Shown: piece by piece, positions 7,811 to 13,877 of the stretch
Numbering within the stretch: the first letter of the stretch is position 1
Layout: every line of letters begins with the position of its first letter
DNA from: UBA4661 sp002405405
Lineage (GTDB): Bacteria > Bacteroidota > Ignavibacteria > Kapaibacteriales > UBA4661
Length of the DNA stretch: 13,877 nt
NCBI GenBank assembly: GCA_036847245.1
Contig: DAIUAL010000079.1
Span: 1 to 13,877 of the forward strand
Direction of reading: 5' to 3'
The notes under the pieces: model-generated
Database searches by the model: none
Told to the model about the DNA's origin: nothing
Seen by the model: only the letters and a program-made list of their open reading frames with translations
Position numbers and translations under genes: made by a program

Positions 7811-8359
7811 ATGGGTGGCGGTGGTGGATCGCTACAGAGGGAACCAGCTCCAAAGAAAGGTTCTCTTGCGACTAAAAGATAAAAGAAAAACCGTGTTGGC
7901 TTTGTATTGGATATGACACCACTAGTGGATATTGCATTTTTGTTGCTGACATTCTTTATGTTGTCTACAAATCTCAATACACCTCAAGTAATGGAAATGG
8001 CTATCCCGCCCGAGAATACCAACATTGACGTAAAAGAGTCTGAATTAATGATGCTTTTTGTACGTGATGATGGAAAAATTTTCTACAAACTGGGTAATGA
8101 AGCATACACAGCAATCGAGATGAAAGATATTCGGAAATTTGCTGTTGAGCAAAATATCCGTGTTAAAAACCGTTTGATTACAGGTCTCAAAATTGGTACC
8201 GGTGCAAAATATGAGCTTGTTATCAAGATGCTTGATGAGCTTAATCTTGCGGAGGTCGATATTACTGCAAAACTGCGTGAAGAAGCAATAAAACGTGAAC
8301 GCCGTTTTGCGTTGAACCCCATGACCGATAAAGAAAAAGAGGAGCTGAGAAATCTATGA
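7811..8359 (+). CDS. exbD: ExbD/TolR-family protein, second copy, with in-frame TAA at codon 24
   Basis: The natural start is probably ATG 7811. Its product MGGGGGSLQREPAPKKGSL is a Gly-rich basic N-terminus typical of ExbD in this phylum. At 7880-7882 the frame reads AGA TAA AAG; directly after it comes KKNRVGFVLD and the helix DMTPLVDIAFLLLTFFMLST, with the conserved Asp. The periplasmic domain then runs intact to 8359. The stop aligns with Ile4 of the first copy. Restart at the in-frame TTG 7907 would give about 150 residues that keep the helix and Asp but lose the cytoplasmic tail. The gene may thus be broken, partly functional or misread. Its stop overlaps the tonB start by four bases (ATGA), so translation through this gene should matter for tonB. 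Confidence 0.85.
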
Positions 8360-9108
8360 CAGCTATAGCCGAAACACCCGATCGCCTGTATGGCGCTCCG
8401 GAGCTCAAGGAAGCCATCAAGAAGAACACGCGCAATGGTTTCATTGGTGCAATGCTCTTAACCTTGTTGCTCTTCTTGGTGTATTATGGATATGCAGCAT
8501 TTCAACAACGAAGTGCTCGTATTCGTAAAGCTCCGGTCGCAAAAATCAAATTGGAGAATTTGCCGCCTCCGCCTCAACAAGCGGAATCTGCTCCTCCTCC
8601 TCCTCCTCCTCAGGTAGTTGCCGGTCCTGCTGCTCGCGCAGGTACTCCTGTGCCAGTCCCCGATGCGCTTATTGCGCCCGATGTGAAAGACTTCGCCAAA
8701 ATGGATGAAGTTTCTCGAGCAAGCACAACAGGCGGTGATGGTAGTGATCAAGGTTTCCTTGGTCTTGCATCGGACAAAGTTGAGGTTGAGGTTCGTGAAA
8801 ATGAACCTGATGCTTATGACTTTATTCCGGTAGAAAAAGAGCCATCAGTTGATATTAAAGAGTTGCAGAAACGAGTTGTCTATCCTGAACTTGCAAAACG
8901 TGCCGGTATCGAGGGCAAGGTAACCGTCCGCGTTCTTGTTGGTAAAAATGGTTCACCGAAGAAATATATGGTGGAATCAACCGACTCTGAAACCCTGAAT
9001 CAAGCCGCAGTAGATGCGATTATGAAATCAGTCTTTACTCCTGCAATTCAGAATAATCAACCAATTGATTGCTGGGTGAGTATTCCTGTACTCTTCAAAT
9101 TGAAGTAA
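8356..9108 (+). CDS. tonB: TonB-family energy transducer
   Basis: Links the ExbB-ExbD motor to outer-membrane receptors. It has 250 residues. A cytoplasmic N-terminus precedes the single membrane helix at about 28-48 (FIGAMLLTLLLFLVYYGYAA). A proline-rich periplasmic spacer follows (PPPPQQAESAPPPPPPQ, about 70-86), then an acidic linker. The C-terminal TonB domain spans about 170-250: VVYPELAKRAGIEGKVTVRV, then AAVDAIMKSVFTPAIQNNQP and a closing strand ending PVLFKLK. This spacing matches the Bacteroidota TonB type. The ATG overlaps the exbD2 stop, so the two are translationally coupled. No TonB-dependent receptor gene is in the window. Confidence 0.94.
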   Translation: MTAIAETPDRLYGAPELKEAIKKNTRNGFIGAMLLTLLLFLVYYGYAAFQQRSARIRKAPVAKIKLENLPPPPQQAESAPPPPPPQVVAGPAARAGTPVPVPDALIAPDVKDFAKMDEVSRASTTGGDGSDQGFLGLASDKVEVEVRENEPDAYDFIPVEKEPSVDIKELQKRVVYPELAKRAGIEGKVTVRVLVGKNGSPKKYMVESTDSETLNQAAVDAIMKSVFTPAIQNNQPIDCWVSIPVLFKLK

Positions 9109-9126
9109 TTCAATGGTAATTTCCTA

Positions 9127-9186
9127 CAAGGAGAAAGATGCCCATACTCTGTTTGTGTGGTGCTTCTTTCTCCTTGTTATTTTTTA
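9127..9186 (+). terminator. Intrinsic terminator after tonB
   Basis: CAAGGAGAAAGA (9127-9138) and TCTTTCTCCTTG (9165-9176) are perfect 12-base reverse complements with a 26-base loop, followed by the T-rich run TTATTTTTT (9177-9185). It lies 18 bases after the tonB stop. The stem is A/G-rich on one side and the loop is long, so termination may be partial. Confidence 0.65.
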
Positions 9187-9202
9187 AGGATAATGTTTTT
9201 TT

Positions 9203-9442
9203 ATGCCAAAATATCTACTCATTTTGAATTATGTTGTTCGCTCCATGGTTGCTCTTGTGGGTGTCGGCATTTTGTTTTTGCCTACACCGGTAGGTGGTAC
9301 AGACACAACTATGCTACGTACAATGGGCATCGTTTTTATTCTTTTTGGTGTGTATCGTGTAGCATCATTCTATCATCAACAGAATCAATTACGCAGAGAA
9401 CAACGATTTCATGAGGCTCTTGAACAGAATAAGGAAGAATAG
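9203..9442 (+). CDS. Small two-helix membrane protein, unknown function
   Basis: A 79-residue protein I do not recognise. Two hydrophobic helices lie at about 11-28 (VVRSMVALVGVGILFLPT) and 40-57 (TMGIVFILFGVYRVASFY), joined by a short polar loop. A charged Gln/Glu/Arg-rich tail (58-79) could form a short coil. Translation probably starts at ATG 9203, 12 bases after AAGGA (9186-9190). An ATG at 9193 opens a different frame that looks non-coding. The gene lies between tonB and the PstS-like gene, downstream of the tonB terminator, which suggests a membrane role near that system, but nothing more can be said. Confidence 0.7.
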   Translation: MPKYLLILNYVVRSMVALVGVGILFLPTPVGGTDTTMLRTMGIVFILFGVYRVASFYHQQNQLRREQRFHEALEQNKEE

Positions 9443-9529
9443 TCTCAATTAAAAATTAAGCATTAAGCTAGCAGAGAGCGTGTATGTCTTGCATTAACTT
9501 GTCTCATTCATCTTTTTTGATGTGAACGT

Positions 9530-9673
9530 ATGATAGTTTCAAAAGTTCTTGGACGCTGTAATCTCATGAGTAGCGAGCTTGATATGCTTACATATTGAGG
9601 AAGCCAACAACAAACACAACCTGGTGGTGAATAAACAACCTCAGGTTCGGCAACAATTCTTTGCGATTCGAGC
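9530..9673 (+). pseudogene. Damaged 5' region of the PstS-like gene
   Basis: In the frame of the downstream protein, an ATG at 9530 opens a short run (MIVSKVLGRCNLMSSELDML) that meets TGA at 9596-9598 and TAA at 9632-9634. The codons around them read TY-stop-GSQQQTQPGGE-stop-TTSGSATILCDSSVYDF. The polar GSQQQTQPGGE resembles the linker after a lipoprotein Cys, so TGA may stand in place of TGT or TGC. The 22 residues before it are not hydrophobic enough for a signal peptide. A different frame (from about 9537) reads FQKFLDAVIS-stop-VASLICL, which is more hydrophobic, hinting at a frameshift as well. This region should be read as broken or mis-sequenced. Confidence 0.5.
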
Positions 9674-10471
9674 GTGTATGATTTCATGAAGCCAACGTTT
9701 GCCAAGTTTGATTCATCGTATCCTCAAGCGAAGATAACGGTCCAAGCGCATTCTGCTCGCAGTGCTATGGAGCTCTTTCTTGCCGGCAAAGCACGAGGTA
9801 TCGTTATCGCACGTGGATACTTACCCGATGAAGAAGCTCTCATGAAACAATTTGGTGTTGCCAAACATGCTGAACATGTCTTTGCTACTGACGCACTTGT
9901 CTTCTTTACTTCCCCACAGTCGGCTATTGATACGCTCAATGCTTCACAAATACAACAAGCACTTGTAGAGGATGGTTCATTAGCTCGAACATTTGGTTTC
10001 AAAGTGGAACCTACTATTGCTTTACCTGCACCGACATCATCAGAATATGCGACAGTGCTACGGTATATTGCACAGGGTAAATCAATTAAACGCAAGCAAT
10101 TAAAAATTTTCTCTTCCACATCTGCTGTCAAACAGAGTGTGATCGATAATCCACAAACAATAGGTGTGGGATTCCTCTCGTCACTTGCAACAGATAAACG
10201 CTTCAAGCTCATTAAAATCGGATTCCAAGATACATCGGGATTCTATACCTATCCGCGAACTGTCCACCAAGCAAATATCGTTATGGGCAAGTACCCTTAT
10301 CCGATTACGATTAAAGGACTCCTTTTCGAGGATATACGCAACTTGCCATGGGGTGTAATGACATTCTTGCGTAATGATAAGGCTGTCATGGAATACTATC
10401 TCAATGCAGGGATTGTGCCGGATAATGCACGTTTTAATTTAAAGCCTGCTGACAATGAAGCAGAACAGTAA
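9674..10471 (+). CDS. PstS-like phosphate-type substrate-binding protein (N-terminus interrupted)
   Basis: A periplasmic binding-protein fold of the PstS family, found beside TonB modules in Bacteroidota and relatives. The readable frame starts at GTG 9674 and gives 265 residues, but conserved sequence begins upstream (SATILCDSSVYDFMKP), so this start is internal and the export signal is missing. Typical features are FMKPTFAKFDSSYPQAKITV (4-23), the lobe ARSAMELFLAGKARGIVIAR (28-47), ATDALVFFTS (71-80), and the late VMGKYPYPITIKGLLFED (203-220), which matches the YP motif of PstS-like proteins. No pstC, pstA or pstB is present, so it may not serve a standard phosphate ABC transporter. The body shows no further breaks. 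Confidence 0.8.
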   Translation: MYDFMKPTFAKFDSSYPQAKITVQAHSARSAMELFLAGKARGIVIARGYLPDEEALMKQFGVAKHAEHVFATDALVFFTSPQSAIDTLNASQIQQALVEDGSLARTFGFKVEPTIALPAPTSSEYATVLRYIAQGKSIKRKQLKIFSSTSAVKQSVIDNPQTIGVGFLSSLATDKRFKLIKIGFQDTSGFYTYPRTVHQANIVMGKYPYPITIKGLLFEDIRNLPWGVMTFLRNDKAVMEYYLNAGIVPDNARFNLKPADNEAEQ

Positions 10472-10494
10472 AGCGATGACTGAATCTTAAATAA

Positions 10495-10523
10495 TTGTTA
10501 AGCTCAATAGTGCTTCATAAAGA
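10495..10523 (+). promoter_or_regulatory. Candidate promoter for the TPR gene
   Basis: TTGTTA (10495-10500) and TAAAGA (10518-10523) are 17 bases apart, in the 162-base gap between the PstS-like gene and the TPR gene. The -35 match is good and the -10 fair. A leader of about 105 bases would follow. I found no convincing terminator between the two genes, so read-through from upstream is also possible. Confidence 0.35.
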
Positions 10524-10633
10524 TTTCAGACTGAGTAGATAAGTTTATTTCCAACACAAAAAAAGACGTATTTTTCGAGTCTTGTTTTCAATACCCACGA
10601 TACACTCTTCTTCATTCACATTTGCTGTTTTTT

Positions 10634-12493
10634 ATGAGAAACTTTTCTTCGTTGCGTTTACGTGCTTTGTTGTTGCTCTGTGTAGGAGTTGGCATCTTTT
10701 CATCATTTTCTCTCTCTGCACAAGATTTAGCAAGTGCACAGAAGTTGATCAAAGAGGGTAAATTCACTACAGCACTACCTATACTTCTCGAACTTCATAA
10801 AAAAACACCGAAAGATTATGTTGTCATGTATGAAATCGGCTCCGTGTATTCAGAGCTTGATAAACCGGACTCAGCATTAAAATATTATACCAAAGCAGAA
10901 GATGAAGATAGTAACCCTATGACATATCGCGGTATGGCAGATGGTCTATCAGGCGTGGGGAAATTCAAGGAAGCATTGGTCTTTGCTGAAAAAGCAATCA
11001 AAAAAGATGACAAAGATATTTTGAATTATTTGGCATTTGCTCAGGTAATGATTGACTCCGTGGGTGATAAAAACACTGAACCAAACAACATGAAAGCGAT
11101 TCAGGCGGCAGAGCAACGAATCTTAAAAGCACGTCAGATTAATGCTAATAGCGTCGATGTTGAAATCGCATATGGCAACTTGCAGTACTCGCAAAAAATT
11201 TATGAGCTTGCAAAAGATGCATATGAAAAAGCACTAAGCATTGATCCGACAATCATTAAGGCACGGGAGAACTTAGCAACTACGTACTATCGTATGGCAA
11301 ATAAATCGACTGATAAACAAGAGTCGAACGAGCTTTTTGGTAAAGCATTGGTTGAGTGGGATAAACTCACGCGTTTGGACACCAATAATGCTCGTGCGTG
11401 GGCTGAGAAAGGCAAAATTCAGTATTTCGCAAAACAATATCGTGAGGCAATTAGCACACTCCGTCGTGCACAATCACTTGATCCCAATAATGTTGAGATT
11501 CGTTGGTTTTTGTCGAATTCAGCATTTGATTTGCTTGATCGTGAGAAAAAAGTGTATGACGAGAAATTGCTAGAGAATCTCAACTTTGTACAAACCAATC
11601 TGAAAGGACTGGAAAATTACTCACGGCGTGTTAGTCAAGACTTGGATTCACTTGGTAAAACGGTCGAGCTCATGTTAGCAAAAACTTATTACTATGAGCG
11701 CAAATTACCGCAAGCCGTAAAAGCCTTTGCCGATATCAAAAAAGCACGTGGTTTGAAGGATGATGATTTGAACTTGTACTCGAATGCGCTTATTAACAAT
11801 GGCGATACAACAACGGCATTTAACAACTATTTTGAGACTATTGAGAAATATGGTCCTGCAAAGCAGTGTGGTTTGTTGAACCGTTTGGTAGGAGTAGCAT
11901 ATAACTTCAAGCGTTATGCTGATGTTATTCGCTTGGGACGTATGCGCATCGCAAGTTGTAATGATACAAATAATTTCAAAGTGCGTTACTTCATCGGATT
12001 AGCATACTATTCAATGGGTAATGCAGACTCAGCAATCATTGAGCTACGTGAAGTTATCAAGCAGGATTCGCTTGCTCTTGATGCACGTAATACGCTCATT
12101 TCCTGCTATGCTACGCTTGCCGCGAAATATCGTGAAGCAAAAGATACAAAGCTCGCTAAGGAACAAGAAACATTGTACAAAGATGAGTTAGAAAAAGCAC
12201 GTCAAGTTGCTGTAACCGGTAATCCGAAACTTTCCAAACGAGCAATTGAACTTGTCTTCTTGGAGTTATGTCAAACAGCGACTAAGGATAAGCGTAATGC
12301 CGATAATAAGAAGTATGCGGCAGAGTGGATCAAAGTCAACCCTGCTTCGGAATTCGGTAATCTCTACATGGCTATTGGTTTTCAGGTTGATCAAAATAAT
12401 ACCGAAGCATGCAAGTACTGGAAAGAAGTGCTCAAGATCAATCCAAATAATAAGACAGCTCTTGAGCAGGCGAAAGATTTGGGCTGTAAGTAA
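10634..12493 (+). CDS. Exported tetratricopeptide-repeat protein
   Basis: A 619-residue protein built of TPR helices, probably a periplasmic or surface-associated scaffold. The N-terminus is a classic signal peptide: basic RNFSSLRLR, then a hydrophobic core (ALLLLCVGVGIFSSFSL), with likely cleavage after SLSA at residue 29. TPR-like units are visible near residues 32-65 (ALPILLELHKKTP), 66-130 (DSALKYYTKAE, EALVFAEKAIKKD), 178-200 (AYEKALSIDP), 245-295 (AISTLRRAQSLDPNN), 450-480 (DSAIIELREVIKQD) and 590-615 (YWKEVLKINPNN). The ATG at 10634 is preferred over an in-frame TTG at 10622. Proteins of this kind follow the exbB-exbD-tonB-pstS cluster in related genomes, but the role there is not established. 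Confidence 0.9.
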   Translation: MRNFSSLRLRALLLLCVGVGIFSSFSLSAQDLASAQKLIKEGKFTTALPILLELHKKTPKDYVVMYEIGSVYSELDKPDSALKYYTKAEDEDSNPMTYRGMADGLSGVGKFKEALVFAEKAIKKDDKDILNYLAFAQVMIDSVGDKNTEPNNMKAIQAAEQRILKARQINANSVDVEIAYGNLQYSQKIYELAKDAYEKALSIDPTIIKARENLATTYYRMANKSTDKQESNELFGKALVEWDKLTRLDTNNARAWAEKGKIQYFAKQYREAISTLRRAQSLDPNNVEIRWFLSNSAFDLLDREKKVYDEKLLENLNFVQTNLKGLENYSRRVSQDLDSLGKTVELMLAKTYYYERKLPQAVKAFADIKKARGLKDDDLNLYSNALINNGDTTTAFNNYFETIEKYGPAKQCGLLNRLVGVAYNFKRYADVIRLGRMRIASCNDTNNFKVRYFIGLAYYSMGNADSAIIELREVIKQDSLALDARNTLISCYATLAAKYREAKDTKLAKEQETLYKDELEKARQVAVTGNPKLSKRAIELVFLELCQTATKDKRNADNKKYAAEWIKVNPASEFGNLYMAIGFQVDQNNTEACKYWKEVLKINPNNKTALEQAKDLGCK

Positions 12494-12515
12494 TTTTTAC
12501 TAGTGGAAGTTTTAG

Positions 12516-12560
12516 AAGACCATGCAGACGGGAGTTTGCATGGTCTTTGTGTTTATATTT
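12516..12560 (+). terminator. Terminator-like hairpin after the TPR gene
   Basis: AAGACCATGCA (12516-12526) and TGCATGGTCTT (12537-12547) form a perfect 11-bp stem with a 10-base loop, 23 bases after the TPR stop. The following bases (TGTGTTTATATTT) are T-rich but interrupted, so termination may be moderate. Confidence 0.7.
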
Positions 12561-12589
12561 GCAGTCCTTTTTATCACAATTATTGTCTT

Positions 12590-13877
12590 ATGTCGTCATT
12601 ACTTTCTGAAATTAAACGTCGCAGAACGCTTGCGATTATTTCGCATCCTGATGCTGGGAAAACCACACTAACAGAGAAACTTTTGTTGTATTCGGGTGCT
12701 ATCCGTAAAGCGGGTGCTGTAACCGGCGGCAAGCACAGTGCAACAACATCAGACTGGATGGCGATCGAGCAACAGCGTGGTATTTCGGTATCGTCGAGTG
12801 CGATGCGTGTTGAATATGATGGCTACTTACTGTCAATTCTTGATACGCCCGGTCACCAAGATTTCAGTGAAGATACTTACCGTACGCTTATGGCGGTCGA
12901 TGCAGCAATTATGCTTATTGATGCGGGAAAAGGCGTCGAAACACAGACGATCAAACTTTTTAAGGTTTGTCGGGATCGAGGAATTCCAATTATTACATTT
13001 ATCAACAAAATGGATCGTCCGGCGATGAGTCCATTTGAATTGATGGATAATGTCGAAAAGGTCTTGGGTATTGTACCAGTGCCGATGACATTCCCCGTTG
13101 GTGATGGGAGTGAGTTCCGCGGAGTCTATGAAATCGCCAGCAAGCAGTTTTATGCTTTTGAGCGCACTGTCGGTAATGCCTACAAAGCACCTGTAACGAT
13201 TGCAGATCTCCATGATGAGAGCGTTAAAAATCGTATTGGTGCAAATCTTCATGCGCGGTTGGTCGAAGATTTAGAAATGGTTGAGCATGTTTTACCGACA
13301 TTCAATCGTGAAGACTTTCTCCGAGAAAAACTAACACCTGTTTTCTTTGGAAGTGCGATTACAAATTTTGGTGTAGAAAACTTTTTACAACATGTCATTG
13401 AGCTTGCTCCTGAACCACAAGGTGTCATGACTTCCGAAGGTATGATAGAGCCACAAAGCGAGATATTTTCCGGCTTTATGTATAAAATGCAGGCAAACAT
13501 GAATAAAGCACATCGAGATCGTATTTCATTTTTTAGAATCGTGAGCGGCGTATTTGAACGAGGCATGACGGCAAAGCATCCTCGTAGTGGGAAGGAAGTC
13601 AAAATCAATTATCCTTTCCAAATTTTCGGACAAGATCGCGACATCATCGATATTGCATATCCGGGTGATGTGATAGGATTATCAAATCCTGGAACATTTC
13701 TCGTTGGTGATGTATTGACAACCGGTCCTGATTTTACCATTCCACAATTTCCTCGATTTGCACCTGAGATATTCGCTAAACTATATCCTGCTTCGGGCTC
13801 ATTCAGTAAGAGTTTCCGAAAGGGCATAGACCTATTGGGCGAAGAGGGGGTTGTGCAGCTATTCAGCGATGCGCAGC
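12590..13877 (+). CDS. prfC: Peptide chain release factor 3 (3' partial)
   Basis: A GTPase that removes RF1 or RF2 from the ribosome after peptide release. The frame is open from ATG 12590 to the window end, showing 429 of the usual ~525 residues. GTP-binding motifs are all present: P-loop SHPDAGKT (18-25), switch I region with QRGISV (62-67), DTPGHQDFSEDTYRTL (85-100) and NKMD (139-142). RF3, rather than EF-G, is indicated by DFSEDTYRTL, FFGSAITNFGVENFL, KMQANMNKAHRDRISFFRIVSG (in outline) and FAPEIFAKL. The last visible part, LLGEEGVVQLFSD, corresponds to the EEGAVQVF segment of E. coli RF3. No clear ribosome-binding sequence precedes the ATG. A hairpin separates it from the TPR gene, so it is probably transcribed on its own. 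Confidence 0.95.
   Translation, partial: MSSLLSEIKRRRTLAIISHPDAGKTTLTEKLLLYSGAIRKAGAVTGGKHSATTSDWMAIEQQRGISVSSSAMRVEYDGYLLSILDTPGHQDFSEDTYRTLMAVDAAIMLIDAGKGVETQTIKLFKVCRDRGIPIITFINKMDRPAMSPFELMDNVEKVLGIVPVPMTFPVGDGSEFRGVYEIASKQFYAFERTVGNAYKAPVTIADLHDESVKNRIGANLHARLVEDLEMVEHVLPTFNREDFLREKLTPVFFGSAITNFGVENFLQHVIELAPEPQGVMTSEGMIEPQSEIFSGFMYKMQANMNKAHRDRISFFRIVSGVFERGMTAKHPRSGKEVKINYPFQIFGQDRDIIDIAYPGDVIGLSNPGTFLVGDVLTTGPDFTIPQFPRFAPEIFAKLYPASGSFSKSFRKGIDLLGEEGVVQLFSDAQ

Noticed and set aside
9157..9414. An 85-codon frame overlapping the small membrane protein gene
   Set aside because: It begins inside the tonB terminator, is unusually rich in Cys, Phe and Ser, and competes with a frame that has a ribosome-binding site and two clear membrane helices.
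3560..9634. Reassignment of TAA or TGA to an amino acid in this genome
   Set aside because: TAA ends HU, carB, the STAS gene, exbB, exbD1, tonB, the PstS-like gene and the TPR gene at the expected lengths, and TGA ends pyrB and exbD2, so neither codon is generally reassigned.
9596..9640. Selenocysteine at the TGA in the PstS-like 5' region
   Set aside because: The position would be a lipoprotein Cys, not a redox site. I see no SECIS-like hairpin just after it, and a second stop (TAA) follows 11 codons later.
9724..10212. A 162-codon open frame on the minus strand opposite the PstS-like gene
   Set aside because: The + strand frame carries the recognisable family motifs; the minus translation shows none.
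10563..10583. AAGAC / GTCTT hairpin as a terminator of the PstS-like gene
   Set aside because: Only five base pairs with mismatches inward and no proper T-run after it; it also lies downstream of the candidate TPR promoter.

Overview
The window reads as chromosomal housekeeping DNA from a Bacteroidota-like bacterium. I infer the Kapabacteria/Ignavibacteria side of the phylum from three things: an exbB-exbD-exbD-tonB cluster followed by a PstS-like protein and a TPR protein, an HU protein with a Lys/Ala tail, and AT-rich leaders that mostly lack clear Shine-Dalgarno sequences. No phylogeny was run. Every convincing gene is on the + strand. I see no tRNA, rRNA, CRISPR array, insertion sequence or phage gene.

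Layout. (1) 1-344: the 3' end of an HU-family gene and a strong intrinsic terminator. (2) 473-5636: pyrB, carB and prmC. The first two belong to pyrimidine synthesis; prmC modifies release factors and overlaps the end of carB. (3) 5637-6017: a 381-base gene-free stretch with a good promoter-like pair and an apparent leader of about 280 bases, leading into a STAS-domain gene. (4) 6420-9108: exbB, exbD1, exbD2 and tonB, a complete energy-transduction module for outer-membrane transport, closed by a terminator. (5) 9203-10471: a small two-helix membrane protein and a PstS-like substrate-binding protein with a damaged 5' end. (6) 10634-12493: a large exported TPR protein with its own terminator. 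(7) 12590-13877: prfC (release factor 3), running off the end of the window.

The most striking feature is a set of in-frame stop codons inside otherwise well-conserved genes. carB has TAA at 3560-3562 in the middle of its second ATP-grasp domain, with perfect frame continuity on both sides. exbD2 has TAA at 7880-7882, just before its membrane helix. The PstS-like gene has TAA at 9632-9634 and probably TGA at 9596-9598 before its conserved body. TAA and TGA both serve as normal terminators elsewhere in the window, so a wholesale code change is not supported. Nonsense mutations, base-level assembly errors, or (least likely) site-specific readthrough remain possible. The two translation-termination genes in the window, prmC and prfC, look intact as far as they can be read.

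No clearly new multi-gene system is visible. The points most worth following up are the interrupted genes, the inverted repeat just before pyrB, the long leader before the STAS gene, and the conserved but unexplained STAS / ExbB-ExbD-TonB / PstS-like / TPR neighbourhood.
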